DNA of 64,000 nt from Setoptus koraiensis (Eukaryota; Arthropoda). The position numbers and the translations under genes are program-made. The stretch covers positions 14,818,001-14,882,000 of the forward strand of contig CM106586.1 in NCBI GenBank assembly GCA_048013815.1, written 5' to 3'. This document shows, piece by piece, positions 1-10,964 of the stretch. Every line of letters begins with the position of its first letter. Within the stretch, counting starts at the first letter, position 1. The notes beneath the pieces are model-generated. The model ran no database searches. It was not told the origin of the DNA and was given only the letters and a program-made list of their open reading frames with translations.

Positions 1-1089
1 ACCTGTCGCGTTGCCAACATTATTTGCACCAGCGTTGGTGATTGTTACATAATTCAGTACAGATGACGAGGATTTCAAGCGCATACGTTCACTCATGACA
101 AATTCGCTGAAAGTCTCACTATTAATGAATTCTATGCCTTTCCAATAATCTGATGTCAATTCCGCACCATTATTGCCAGAAAACAACTTTCTTGTGCACC
201 TTATACCGATATCTGAATGGTAATCGCAGATGCCACTGCCCGAGCGTGCCTTACTCCATTGATCACATTGATTAATGGAACTTTCATGGCCTGAACATTG
301 TGGCGATTGCAGCATTAACTGTAGAGACTCATTTCTCTTCTCGAACCATTTATACCAAAGGCCTTCTGTATAACCTAGTTGATTGCATAGCACTTTTATA
401 TCAGTTGTTGTTAAATTTTTAGAATTGGTACACATAGAATGCCATCGGTTGTTGAATCTAATCTGTACACGGCCTTCGTTGGGTGCAGAGCCATCAACCA
501 ATCTAACAAACTGCTTGTAGTTAGCATTATTTTGAGATCTTCGATTAACAATAGATGATTGTGGAGACTTGAGTAGGTCCATTCTTATTCTTTCATCTGG
601 CGCGCCTATAGCTTCAAGTGTTCCATAGACAATAATACCTTTGGTTGGTGCGAAAAAAATTTCAACTCCAGGTTGTATGGTGAGCTTGGACTTTTTGTGA
701 ATAATGATGTCGGTTTTAATAACAATAGGATTGAATTGCTTCGTTATTGTAACATTGCTATCTCTAATAATGCCCCCTCCTCTTTCAATAATTGAGGGCC
801 TCTGGTGGTTTGTGTTCAATGCATTCTGACCACTATTGATAGCACTATCGGCTGGGCCGATGAACATGTTGCTCAATAGCGCAATGAAGATAATTAATAT
901 ACTTGTCTCAATGAATTTAATAGTATTTGAGACCTTTTTTAGCGATTTATTTCTTCTAGTCGAATCCTCCATGACCATAAATTTTCGCCTCGTTTTTGGT
1001 TTAATGAACATGCGAACAGGTGGTGGTGCAGGTGGTAAGATGTAATTCATCTTTGTAAGATGATCTCTATCAATATAAATGAGATCCAT
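1..1089 (-). CDS. Bark beetle-like (anakonda) transmembrane protein, N-terminal part, cut by the window edge
   Basis: The minus strand is open from an ATG at 1089 to the window start (363 codons); a second ATG lies at 1050 and a stop precedes the first. The order seen is a basic, proline-containing leader, one hydrophobic segment (about residues 59-78, core ILIIFIALL), a stretch of parallel beta-helix type (about 100-160, with LTIQPGVEIFF and GIIVYGTLEAIGAP), then a scavenger-receptor cysteine-rich (SRCR) domain at about 180-265 (GRVQIRFNNRWHSMC, VLCNQLGY, CSGHESSINQC). This order is that of Drosophila Bark beetle, a large membrane protein needed for tricellular septate junctions. The hydrophobic stretch is far from the start, so it is either an internal signal anchor or the true start is the later ATG. 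No intron is needed inside the visible part. Family call fairly sure; orthology inferred. Confidence 0.72.
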   Translation of the reverse strand, partial: MDLIYIDRDHLTKMNYILPPAPPPVRMFIKPKTRRKFMVMEDSTRRNKSLKKVSNTIKFIETSILIIFIALLSNMFIGPADSAINSGQNALNTNHQRPSIIERGGGIIRDSNVTITKQFNPIVIKTDIIIHKKSKLTIQPGVEIFFAPTKGIIVYGTLEAIGAPDERIRMDLLKSPQSSIVNRRSQNNANYKQFVRLVDGSAPNEGRVQIRFNNRWHSMCTNSKNLTTTDIKVLCNQLGYTEGLWYKWFEKRNESLQLMLQSPQCSGHESSINQCDQWSKARSGSGICDYHSDIGIRCTRKLFSGNNGAELTSDYWKGIEFINSETFSEFVMSERMRLKSSSSVLNYVTITNAGANNVGNATG

Positions 1090-2662
1090 GATAGTTTGGT
1101 TGGTAAAATAGCAACCAACTAATTGCGTTGGTCTTGCGCCAATGTGAAAGTTAGTTTTGGATAACAATTAGCAACCGTTGGCTACATGTGTAATTATATT
1201 CATTTGTTGCTTCTTTTGTAAGTGTTACTTTTCGTTGGCTAAATAAATTCAAGATATCTGATCATACCTGTTAGTGTCGCAGTGTTTGTATGTGTATGTG
1301 TGTGTGTTTTTATATGGAACAATATCAAAAGATATATTAATACTCGCTGTTAAAATGATTAAATGGCAGTGAGAATATCATCATGATTTATATCAATCAC
1401 GTCATTTGGTAAGTAGGAAATTCCAATGAATCAATTATGTTGTTATTAGTCATCATGTAGTTGGTTTTGGTGGCAATGATGTGATCTGAGTAGATAGGCT
1501 TGATGACCAAAAAAGTATCTTCAATTGTGGCAATGATCATTGTTGCAATAAATTAATGGTTTCTATGTATGAAAATGGTAGCAGCGTCAATCTGATTGTT
1601 CTCAATTATTGTTTTTGTTTCTACAAAGTATCTTTGGACGCGATGTGTGTGTGTATTTTGTTATCAAGATGGATGGATCATTAAGGACGGGAGGTTACAT
1701 ATAGTGGTCACATTATCGGTTATGAAGTTGCTAATTGATTGGCATTATTATTATTGTTAGCTTTGTTAACCACTGTTGGTGGATTTGCCTGATCTAGACA
1801 CACGCACTATGTTATAGGCACGCACAAAGCCACTGGCAGTGTGACAAGTGTATGTATCATTTATTGCTCTTGTAGTTGTCGAATCCAAACTATTAGCTAC
1901 TGTTGTAATGATGCTCTGATTACATACATTGCAACAGTATGTTATGTGCTGTAGATCCGTTAATAACAGTGCATCATGAGCAGCCAATTTCTATTATTAC
2001 GAGTCTCTTTCATAGTGATGTTGATCTAATTGATGATATGATAAATCTTGTGTATGTATAGTAGCAGTGTTTGCTGATAACAATAACTGTTTGCTCGGCA
2101 ATTTATTTATGTAGTCCGTCAGCCATCAGCAGTCGTTAGTTGGATAGTGCCAACCTCTGAAGCTGTTTTGTCTCCAAATCATCAATGAACCCGTCCGACT
2201 GTCATCTTGCTAAAACGCCAACTGATAGATGATAATGTGACTCTCGTCCTATGCTGGTCTAATAAAAATGAATTTATCTATGCTAACTGGCGTTGTCAAT
2301 TCAAAGTTGTCCCAATAATATAAAAATGGATTCCGTCGAATAATATAGAGGCAAGAAACAAAAACAACTCACGGTCTTGTGTGGAACGAAATGGCATTGC
2401 ATCAAAGAGAATTTTGTGCAAATTCCAACAAAACAGAGCGAATCGAATAATCACTTGATGCTCAATGTGCACACACTCGACCCGCACAGAGTGTCCCATT
2501 GACACTGGTTTCGTGTTCAACTTATCGCTTCACCGATTTTATAACAATACTTTTTGAGCGCAACGCCCAGCGATGCATTGCTGTGTGTGTGTCTGCGTGT
2601 GTAGTTCAGGCAGGTATTCTCCTCTGCTTTTTTGCCAGTGTCTGTGCTGGTGTGCCTATATC

Positions 2663-2703
<41 letters not shown>

Positions 2704-4094
2704 TCTTTGGTTGCACTAAACACACACAGCTTCATCATTTTTGGTCATCATAGCGACGTGCACACATCGCTCTATGCCGTGTCCCTCTCACAATTCTAAA
2801 ATTGTGTCTGTGTGTGTTGAATGCGTACAATGATGAATAAGGATTCCTTTGCGTGGCAATAGGATTTTACAGCCATTATACACACATGTATACCAGGCCG
2901 TTCATGATGGCTCCAGCTCTGTTGCTGGCTGGCGCCATGTAGACGAGCACAACAAGACACTTGTTTCTCTCTCCCCGGGAGATCACTATGAAACTTGGAT
3001 AATTGGTGGGAGCATAACAGGGAGATCATGTAACCGAACAACTGTAACTAAGCGTAAATGTAGCATAAATTCCTTGTGGTTGCCCAGCAGCACAGGTGGC
3101 TGATTGCGATGCACAGAACAACTCATGTATACAACTGTGCGCCTCTAGAATTATTATGTAAGAATGGTTCACTGGACCGCACTGTTACGCTTGCAGCTAA
3201 AACTTTTGTGTATGCTTTTGTTACGCTACAGGACGCTTTGCCATAACTTTAACCACACACATCATTATATTTGTTATTATTGCATAACATACCTGCGTTG
3301 CATCAATTCATTGGTGTACTGGACTACTGGCTGCTGTACCATCTCGAGATGCTATCTCGTTTGTGCGAATCGCCAGCCATTGCTAACTTTAGACCTGACA
3401 GCTCGACAGAAAGCCTAAACAATCCGTTCCAGTGTTAATGTTTTAGTCGCATCATTTGCATGTTCTTTTCTTATGATTTTTCCACTCACACACACACACA
3501 AACCTGTCCTCAGTTAGATCATGGTCATCATGACCAGTATCATGGACCGAACTTCTTGCGAATACGTGCCCTTATGAAGCTCACGAGCTGCCATATACTA
3601 CTTTCTTTGTGTTTGTGCAACTGACCAACTACCTGTTCGGCTTCTGTGAACAGAGAATGGTTGAAATTTGACAGTGACCATTGTCAGGTTACAGTTAGAA
3701 AATGCGAAAAGTTTTACGTGTTGATGTTATGTGCATGACATTCTTGTAGAAAATTTTGCACTAACAAGTAGGATCCTAAAGGCTCGAGATCCATGAATAG
3801 TGCAATCATTTTTCGAATAACACTAAATGGTTCTGTGTTTTTGTGAGATCAATGCACAGCCCTTACATTATTTTTGAATTGAAAGACTGAATTCTGCGCT
3901 GCACACGGCACGAAATTTCGCACATTTCAACCCAAGACATTCAGGCGGTTTCATTGTGTACATTGTTATCACTTGTTGAACGGTCAAGATTCGCATCAAC
4001 ACCATGGCTCGATATTAATTGTCACATTACTAGAAGGAAATACATTGTCAGACATTCAAAAGTCTTTAATAGTTTATTATAATAATGAAACAAC
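1090..4094. other. Gene-free stretch between the bark-like gene and the tyrosine phosphatase gene
   Basis: About 3 kb in which no frame on either strand gives a recognisable protein. It should hold the divergent promoters and 5' untranslated regions of the two flanking genes. It contains a (CA)n tract at 2664-2701 and shorter TG/CA runs near 1290, 2580 and 3490. Confidence 0.5.
2664..2701. repeat. (CA)n microsatellite
   Basis: Uninterrupted alternating A and C for about 38 bases. Confidence 0.95.
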
Positions 4095-5210
4095 ATGGGA
4101 AAGACATCGCTTAAATCAATTTTACAAGAATTCCTAAATAGATTTGCCCATCTTGAGTCACAGTTGACAGGCCCACCAACCAAAGACGATGGATACTTTA
4201 GAGAGTTTCAAACGTTAAAGGAATTATCGGAGACCCTAAAGAAAGACAAATCGAAAGTTTGTGAAGGCGAACGAGAAATTAATATTAGGAAAAATAGATA
4301 CATAGATATATTGCCATTTGATGGTACAAGAGTTATACTCAATGAATTTCCAGGCATCCCAGGCAGTGATTATATCAATGCAAATTATATTCGTGGACCA
4401 TCTGGTTTTGCAAAAGCTTATATTGCTTGTCAGGGGCCCTTGCAAGGAACTTTAAATGACTTCTGGAGAATGATCTGGGAATGTGATGTCTCAGTCATTA
4501 TAATGGCATGCAATGAACACGAATCAGGTAAATTGAAATGTGAATGCTATTGGCCCGAGCAGAGTGATATAAGTCAACAATATGGAATAATAGAAGTGAC
4601 TTTAGTAAAAATTCGTCAAATTTGTCCAGACTTTTTAGTTAGAAAATTCTGTTTAAGAACAATTGAGGATAGACAAGAAAGAATTGTTTGTCAATTTCAT
4701 TACACCACCTGGCCTGATCATGGAGTGCCCGATTCAGTGCAGCCAATTCTAGAGCTGGTACGCCTCGTTAGAGATGTTCAATCATCTGAAGATAGACCAA
4801 TATTAGTGCATTGTAGTGCCGGATGTGGTCGTACAGGAACCATTTGTGGTATCGATTTCGTATTTGGACTACTGCGTCGTGGCAAACTTGACCAATCGTT
4901 TAGCCTACATCGGGTTATCACCGACATGCGCCTACAGAGAGTGGCTATGGTTCAAACTCTGGATCAATATATACTCTGTCATCGTGCAGTAGCTGCTCTG
5001 TTCAAACAGCAGTTGCGTATTATCGATGATCACATCTACGAGAATCTCAATGATGAAGGTAAGTGTGTACTTTTATTAGATAATTTTATATTTTACCTAT
5101 TTCTTCTTATGAATGCAAACTAATAGATATAGTGTCTTTAACAATACCCTACAGGTGAACCTTTCTCAACTTTACTAGAGGACAATGAAATAGGTCCAGT
5201 ATTTATCTAA
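4095..5210 (+). CDS. Non-receptor protein tyrosine phosphatase, PTPN12/18/22 (PEST) type, two exons
   Basis: Exons 4095-5058 and 5155-5210 join in phase (donor GAAG/gtaagt, acceptor ctacag) to give 339 residues. This is a classical PTP catalytic domain hydrolysing phosphotyrosine: KNRYIDILPFD near residue 65, the WPDHGVP loop with the general acid Asp near 210, and the P-loop HCSAGCGRTG near 237 with catalytic Cys and Arg. The CSAGCGRTG form and the overall pattern match the PEST-family phosphatases, but the long PEST tail is absent; the protein ends about 20 residues after the domain. The gene converges on the RhoGEF gene with 30 bp between stop codons. If the intron is retained, a different hydrophobic tail is made (see findings). 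Catalytic call sure; subfamily moderately sure. Confidence 0.9.
5072..5077 (-). terminator. Probable poly(A) signal of the RhoGEF gene
   Basis: AATAAA on the minus strand about 165 bases past the RhoGEF stop codon, inside the phosphatase intron. It is the nearest canonical signal I see, so the RhoGEF transcript would overlap the last phosphatase exon in antisense. Inference only. Confidence 0.4.
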
Positions 5211-5240
5211 AACTTGATATTGGTCTTTTTGATTTCAATC

Positions 5241-8200
5241 TCAGTCAATGGTCTGGTCAGGCGCTTCATATTTGTAAGGCACAGTTGTATCACATCCTGG
5301 TCTCTCTTGTTGTAATGTATCATGAGCTATAGAGTTAACCATTCCAACGGGTAAAAACATCATCTTCTGGTCTACGGCTTGCTGGATCTTTTCACACCAT
5401 TTAGCTCGATCGTTGGGGGACTGGGCGCCGAGTTCGTACATACGAGGATCTCCTTTTCCAGTTTGTAGAAGATAGAAGGCATTCCCATCTGTAGCTATAT
5501 TGCGTGTTTCCAAATCCTTGTCTACATCAAATATAGGCGACAAAGTTAAAGGTTTTGAACCATCTTGAGAAAAATGTCTCAACTTAAATTTATCTTGGCT
5601 ATCTTTCGTTAAAATAACTAGATAATCTGTCATGAGTAAAACGTGTACATCCACAACCCTATTCCTTAACCTCAGCGCTAGAGGTCCATCGTGTAACAGA
5701 TTTTGATTACTAATATCCATTGATGATAGATTGGCAGGTTTGTTATGCGCCGACGTAACACCTCCCTCATACTCTCTGTTATCTCGCTTAACAGGTTTGT
5801 CTGTTCTTCGCCAAATCTCTAAGAGTCTATGCTGAGATACTGACATCTTAACAGCGTCATCAACGTGGACAAGTATTTCTTTACTCCTATCTAGTGCCTC
5901 TTTAATATTATCATGTTCGATACCATATTTTTCTTTTGGTGTTGCTTTTAAAAGATTTTCCAACAATAACGGATATTTTGTTAGCCGCTGAAAGCATGAC
6001 GCAAGCAGATCTTTTATGCCCAATCGTCCTATTGAGGGCTGATTACCCGCTTGTGCTAAAAAGTCAGCAGCTTTAGAATCCCTTCTGGTCAATTTATTCA
6101 AAACTTCAGAATTTGTTGCTTGGCACGCACAAAATTCGCACGATGCTTGTTCTAGTTGCTTTCCGGTGTCACTGAGGAAGACCTGGATTAATACTTTGCC
6201 TAGAAGGGGCTCTGAGCAAGGCGCAACTGCAGGTCTATCTGCAGTTGATCGATTGTTGTTTCGTGCAGAAATCAAAGTCCGATAGATTGTTTTGTGGATC
6301 TTATATAGTCGTTTGTGACAGGAAAATACAGCATTTGATTGTTCTGGTGTCATCATAGACTCTTTAACTAAAGGCTTATAGAACAAATCATCCAAATGCT
6401 TGAGTCGGCCTACATGGGCTCTTTCTGTCTCTAATAACTCTTTGATTATCTCTAATCTTTTTGTCGTTGATTTTTGTTTACTTATTGGCGGTTGCGACTG
6501 CGGTGGTTGCTGTATGGTTACATTATTATTACTACTAGTTGAATTAGGGTCGAATATATTCGATTGACTATCAGTGTTGTTGTTATTGTTTGGTCCAGAT
6601 AAATTTAAATTATCTGTCTGACTTGAAGTTTGAGATTGTGCGCCGACGGAATTCGTTGAAAGGTTTTGTAAGCTGTTGGTTGATGAGCTTGTAGGTATCA
6701 TTATATTATCATCACAAAATGACAATAAATCCTCGCTGGATTGACAGTTCTTGCTTGATAATATTTTAGTGTCACTTTTCTGAGACTTGTTTGTGTTATT
6801 TGTAGTCGGCGACACGGTTGTTTCGAGATTTGTATCGTAGTACTCAAGCCATGTTGAATCCTGGTCGCAATCAGTGAGACTGCTACTAGATGAAGAGGAA
6901 GATAATGATGCTGAAGCTGGCTGAGCTGTTATCTTGAGAGATTTGAAATCTTCGACTAGTCTTGATTTGAAGTTACGAGGTCTGTATCTAGATCTGGTTG
7001 ACATCTTGCTGGCACGCGATGTAGAGTTACTATTGTTCTTTGTAGTATCTATACAAGCAGTTTCACTGGCCTTCTTTAAACACCATCGATGGGAATAAAC
7101 TTCGCAAGAACTACATGCGTAACTGAACCAAGCAAATAATGGCAATCCACACCCATTACAAAACAATATGGCGGTATCACAACATGACATGAAGTTATGG
7201 CCATTCAGTTCGAACCTATCATTTATCGAGGACTGGTGATTTAGCGAGGCACTACTTGAGTTTGTCTGTTTCAAGCTACCTCCGGTGCTACTCTGAAGTA
7301 AATTCTGCAATGGATGAAGATGGTACGATCCCGAGGCACTTGTTGCACTTTCAACAATATAGTTAGTATTTGTCGAGTTCAAACCATTAGAAGATGCTGG
7401 TAATGATTTGTGACGTTTGTGAGGCTGGTTATTTGACGATTTGTGTGGGGCTAAGTTGGATGTGCCTCCTGTTGCTTGAAGTCCGCCAGGCTCAACACTT
7501 GAGGCGCAACGTCTAGTGGAAGGGTAGTTGGTGGACAAGAAGGTGTCAATATTTCCAGTCACAAGAAGTTGCTGATTAAAGGCCATTCTCAATATTGTTG
7601 CAAATGATGTTATCTGCGCCAACAATGATATAAAATCACGGGCAGGTTCCTCATCTTTGGTTGATACAACGGTCAGCATGACTTGCTCTATTTTGGCAAC
7701 TAGAAGATTAACAGCGTCTGACAATGATACCACCTCTAGTGTAGAATTCCGACCACCTGATGTAGCTACGCTTGATGCTATACTGATGGTGTCACCACAG
7801 TTGCTTGCCGCAGAACTCGAGTTTACAAGCGACGACATCATTGACAAGTTCGATCCACGTTGAGTAAAACCACTGTCAACGGAATTAAGAGTATTTGTGG
7901 TATTTGTATAACTCTGATTGGGATTTGAAGATAGTTTGCTAACAACTATGTCACACAATATTCCCACAATAGCTGTTGAACCAGCGGTTGTAGTTGAATT
8001 GATGACACGATCTCTAAGATTATCCCTGGCAAGGTGCTGCTCGAAATCTTCAATCTGAGCCTTGATTACTTCCGATGTTTGCTTTGACACATTTTCAAAG
8101 ATATGGACTATTGATTGCATATATTCAGTTGAGTTCTTCAGCACAGTGTTGCTAGTGCTATTAGAAGATTGTTCAGTATTGGATGAGTTGGATAGTGTGT

Positions 8201-9617
8201 GAAGTAGAGTTGTGGGGTTGGAAGGATTTGAATTGTGATGGTTTGATGATGGCACTATCAATGCAGGCGAAGATGTAACAAGTAACGAGCTACAAATTGG
8301 AGATTGATTGTTGATTACGTCCGCAATCTTGTCCAGCTTCTTTGAATCAAACTGCAGGAATGCTAATGGGGCGTGTGGTATGAGGAATGTTGAAAATATT
8401 TCAAAAGCCCATCTCTTTACTAAACTTAGTTCGCGTTTATTGCAACGGGTCGAGAGCATCTCGGCAGCTTTAGCTCTGTACAGTTCTGCAATAACGAAAA
8501 ACAAGGTTGGATGTGTTGAGTGGCGTTGAGTTGTCAGGGAATAATGAAAAAATTGCAGTAGTGTTAATTTAATATCTTGATGTCTAATTTCAGTGTTTCT
8601 GGTTATCAATTCCGAGAATAAATTTTCTATTGCATGCCAAACTAGAAGGTCAGTATTGAATTGATTCGAACTAACTTGCTGCTGCTGGTGATGTAATATT
8701 TCTGAGTTAGCTTTGACAAATACAGGGTTCTGATGTGGATGTCCAGAAAATGACCCACTTGGCACCTTTTGACAAGCAACTAGCAACGGATTTGGTCTGC
8801 TAATGACGGGTTTTGAATTAGTATTGTTCATAAGATGATGTAGATTGTGGTTGTGGCAATCGTTTTCAATATTGAACAACCTGGGTGAGGTAATACTGGG
8901 ACATGTCTGGCTATTGATGCTACCCACTGTTGTTATTGTTGGTGAATAACTGGTATGATTGAATGAGCTATTGTTACTCGACAAATTATTTACTGTACTG
9001 ATGATCGATTGGTTGATTTGCGAATGTGTATTAGCAGAATTAGCCCTTGCATTAGCCATATCTTGATTGCCTTGCTGATACCGTTGTTGGTTTTGGGACG
9101 GAATCTGTTGCATCAAATGATGATTAATGAGAGAAGACGGTGGTGGGCTCACTGCAGTTTGTGGCCCCATGGGAGAACATGTTGATTGAGGCTGTAAATT
9201 AATATGGCTTTGTTGTGGGTAAACATTAAGATTGGTTGATGATGCCCGGAGAGCTGCTGATCCAAGTAGTGAGCGGCCTATTAAGGGAGCATCCACGGGC
9301 GAATGCAAGGTTAGATTAACAAATGTCGTGGATGTCTGTATCTTCCCAACAACTGTCTTATGATCCAAGGATTTAACAAGTGTGCCATTGACTTTTATGA
9401 TTAAATCTCCTTTTCTGACGTTGGCCCTCCATGCAGCGCCATTTTCATGAACATAATCAACAAATACGGGATTTTGACCACCGACACGCAATCCGAAACC
9501 ATTTTCATCACGATGTATGATTACTGATTTTTCAAGCCACCTTGTTGGTTGTAGTTGCTGGTCTATTATATTCAATTGCTCGTCAGCCAATGGATCGCAA
9601 AGATTTGCTGCCGCCAT
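5241..9617 (-). CDS. Rho guanine nucleotide exchange factor, RhoGEF2 / ARHGEF11-12 type (PDZ-RGSL-C1-DH-PH)
   Basis: One unbroken frame of 1,458 residues. Domains in order: PDZ at about 30-110 with carboxylate-binding loop GFGLRVGG; RGS-like (LH) domain at about 325-450, which in this family binds G-alpha 12/13; a serine/asparagine-rich linker; a C1 zinc finger at about 807-856 (H-x12-C-x2-C ... C-x2-C-x4-H-x2-C); Dbl homology domain at about 1054-1265 (KELLETERAHVGRLKHLDDLF, CFQRLTKYPLLLENLL); PH domain at about 1300-1430. PDZ, RGSL, C1, DH and PH in this order is the layout of Drosophila RhoGEF2, which activates Rho1 downstream of G-alpha 12/13 in epithelial folding. A gene this long without introns is unusual. 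Start is the first in-frame ATG at 9617. Confidence 0.93.
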   Translation of the reverse strand: MAAANLCDPLADEQLNIIDQQLQPTRWLEKSVIIHRDENGFGLRVGGQNPVFVDYVHENGAAWRANVRKGDLIIKVNGTLVKSLDHKTVVGKIQTSTTFVNLTLHSPVDAPLIGRSLLGSAALRASSTNLNVYPQQSHINLQPQSTCSPMGPQTAVSPPPSSLINHHLMQQIPSQNQQRYQQGNQDMANARANSANTHSQINQSIISTVNNLSSNNSSFNHTSYSPTITTVGSINSQTCPSITSPRLFNIENDCHNHNLHHLMNNTNSKPVISRPNPLLVACQKVPSGSFSGHPHQNPVFVKANSEILHHQQQQVSSNQFNTDLLVWHAIENLFSELITRNTEIRHQDIKLTLLQFFHYSLTTQRHSTHPTLFFVIAELYRAKAAEMLSTRCNKRELSLVKRWAFEIFSTFLIPHAPLAFLQFDSKKLDKIADVINNQSPICSSLLVTSSPALIVPSSNHHNSNPSNPTTLLHTLSNSSNTEQSSNSTSNTVLKNSTEYMQSIVHIFENVSKQTSEVIKAQIEDFEQHLARDNLRDRVINSTTTAGSTAIVGILCDIVVSKLSSNPNQSYTNTTNTLNSVDSGFTQRGSNLSMMSSLVNSSSAASNCGDTISIASSVATSGGRNSTLEVVSLSDAVNLLVAKIEQVMLTVVSTKDEEPARDFISLLAQITSFATILRMAFNQQLLVTGNIDTFLSTNYPSTRRCASSVEPGGLQATGGTSNLAPHKSSNNQPHKRHKSLPASSNGLNSTNTNYIVESATSASGSYHLHPLQNLLQSSTGGSLKQTNSSSASLNHQSSINDRFELNGHNFMSCCDTAILFCNGCGLPLFAWFSYACSSCEVYSHRWCLKKASETACIDTTKNNSNSTSRASKMSTRSRYRPRNFKSRLVEDFKSLKITAQPASASLSSSSSSSSLTDCDQDSTWLEYYDTNLETTVSPTTNNTNKSQKSDTKILSSKNCQSSEDLLSFCDDNIMIPTSSSTNSLQNLSTNSVGAQSQTSSQTDNLNLSGPNNNNNTDSQSNIFDPNSTSSNNNVTIQQPPQSQPPISKQKSTTKRLEIIKELLETERAHVGRLKHLDDLFYKPLVKESMMTPEQSNAVFSCHKRLYKIHKTIYRTLISARNNNRSTADRPAVAPCSEPLLGKVLIQVFLSDTGKQLEQASCEFCACQATNSEVLNKLTRRDSKAADFLAQAGNQPSIGRLGIKDLLASCFQRLTKYPLLLENLLKATPKEKYGIEHDNIKEALDRSKEILVHVDDAVKMSVSQHRLLEIWRRTDKPVKRDNREYEGGVTSAHNKPANLSSMDISNQNLLHDGPLALRLRNRVVDVHVLLMTDYLVILTKDSQDKFKLRHFSQDGSKPLTLSPIFDVDKDLETRNIATDGNAFYLLQTGKGDPRMYELGAQSPNDRAKWCEKIQQAVDQKMMFLPVGMVNSIAHDTLQQERPGCDTTVPYKYEAPDQTID

Positions 9618-10079
9618 AGTGCTGGCTGAAGTATTAATAATAATTATGGCAACTCTGTATACGATGCTTCAATTTTAATAATAATAAAAATTCACCATCT
9701 AGATGATTGTTATGATAATGATGGAGTTTAAAGAAATATAAATACATTCATTTAGGTAGTATATCGTCATAGTATGTACGTATGTATGTAATAATATTTG
9801 CTTTGATCATATGTATGTAAAGGCAATTTTTTATTAATAATAATAATATAATAATCTATTCAATTTTATTTGTGTCAAATTGACACTGTCAGTGATAGCA
9901 CCTGTAGAATAACACTGACCTGTGTGCTTCTCTATGTACAAGAGTGATCAAAATCTGATCATCAGAATTTGAAAAGATAACTTGAAGTAATTGACAGAAG
10001 AGGGCGCTTCATTCGGAAAAATGAGCACCTGAATCCATTTACAACCCTTTTCCTTGTTCAAATACAGCTGATGAAGCAT
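9618..10079. other. Intergenic stretch, RhoGEF promoter side
   Basis: About 460 AT-rich bases between the RhoGEF start and the Leo1 stop, holding TATGTATG-like runs and no coding signal. It presumably holds the RhoGEF 5' untranslated region and the Leo1 3' end. Confidence 0.5.
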
Positions 10080-10964
10080 TCAGTCTTCGTCAGCCTCATC
10101 ACTATCTTCAACTACTTTTAATTGCTTACTTGCTCTTGTTTTTCGTCTACCGAATTCTGGATCACTATCATCGGAGTCATTCTGATCATCAGCTTCGGAA
10201 TCACTATCGTCGTCGCTGTCGACAAATTGACGCGAAGACCCACTTGTGCCACGTCTCCAGGCCTCTCGTTTAATGGCCGACAATGACACACCACCTTCGT
10301 CGTCCTCCTCTTCATAATCCCCTTCAAGATAAGAAGCTGTAGGTCCTTTAGTTTGAGATCTTTCCTGAACTCGGCGGGCTTTTGTTTCCCTCCTGAGTGA
10401 GGCCTTTAGTCTGTCTTCCTCTTTTTTACCGAGTTCGTTCAATCGAGCTTCGGGATCTTGACCGACATTGTGTAATAGGCGAATTTTTTGAGTTTTCTGA
10501 CTACGGTCCGCCAATGAGAGAGTCAATTTGCGGTGAGTAAACGATTCGGTTGAATGGGGTCTGAATGTGAAACAGTTATCGAAAACCGCTTGCCCTTGTA
10601 ACCCTGTGCCTTGCCGAACGAAAATATGATATTTTTTGCCACCAACGGAGTGCTTAATAATATCAAATATCTCCGTTCCGAGATGGAGAGATAAACTTCC
10701 ATCAGACCATTCTACAATGTTGGCATTACTTTCTTTCTTCTCAGTTCCATCGGGATTCTTGACATTCCTCCAACGAATTGTATTTTCCACTCTTAGTTTT
10801 AATCTAGCTCGACCTTCGTCATCCAGTATTTCATCATCTTCTATATCGTCTTCGTACCAACTTGGGTCATAAGGATGAGGATCAATACTCAGGAAATTCG
10901 GCAAGCTGACGTAGGCTTGCTCCGTCCCCACATTTAGACATATTCTCGGTATCTCGCATTCCAT
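10080..10964 (-). CDS. LEO1: RNA polymerase-associated protein Leo1 (Paf1 complex)
   Basis: 294 residues in one exon. The Leo1 core is clear: LPNFLSIDPHPYDPSWYED near residue 20, RLKLRVENTIRWR near 55, WSDGSLSLHLG near 86, FVRQGTGLQGQAVF near 115, FRPHSTESFTHRKLTLSLAD near 133, then a basic coiled stretch (EEDRLKASLRRETKARR) and an acidic Ser/Asp tail. Leo1 is a subunit of the PAF1 complex that travels with RNA polymerase II and promotes histone modification during elongation. Family members usually carry a long acidic N-terminal region before the core; here the core begins almost at the first Met and an in-frame stop lies about seven codons upstream. Either that region is lost or an upstream exon was not found. 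Confidence 0.93.
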   Translation of the reverse strand: MECEIPRICLNVGTEQAYVSLPNFLSIDPHPYDPSWYEDDIEDDEILDDEGRARLKLRVENTIRWRNVKNPDGTEKKESNANIVEWSDGSLSLHLGTEIFDIIKHSVGGKKYHIFVRQGTGLQGQAVFDNCFTFRPHSTESFTHRKLTLSLADRSQKTQKIRLLHNVGQDPEARLNELGKKEEDRLKASLRRETKARRVQERSQTKGPTASYLEGDYEEEDDEGGVSLSAIKREAWRRGTSGSSRQFVDSDDDSDSEADDQNDSDDSDPEFGRRKTRASKQLKVVEDSDEADED

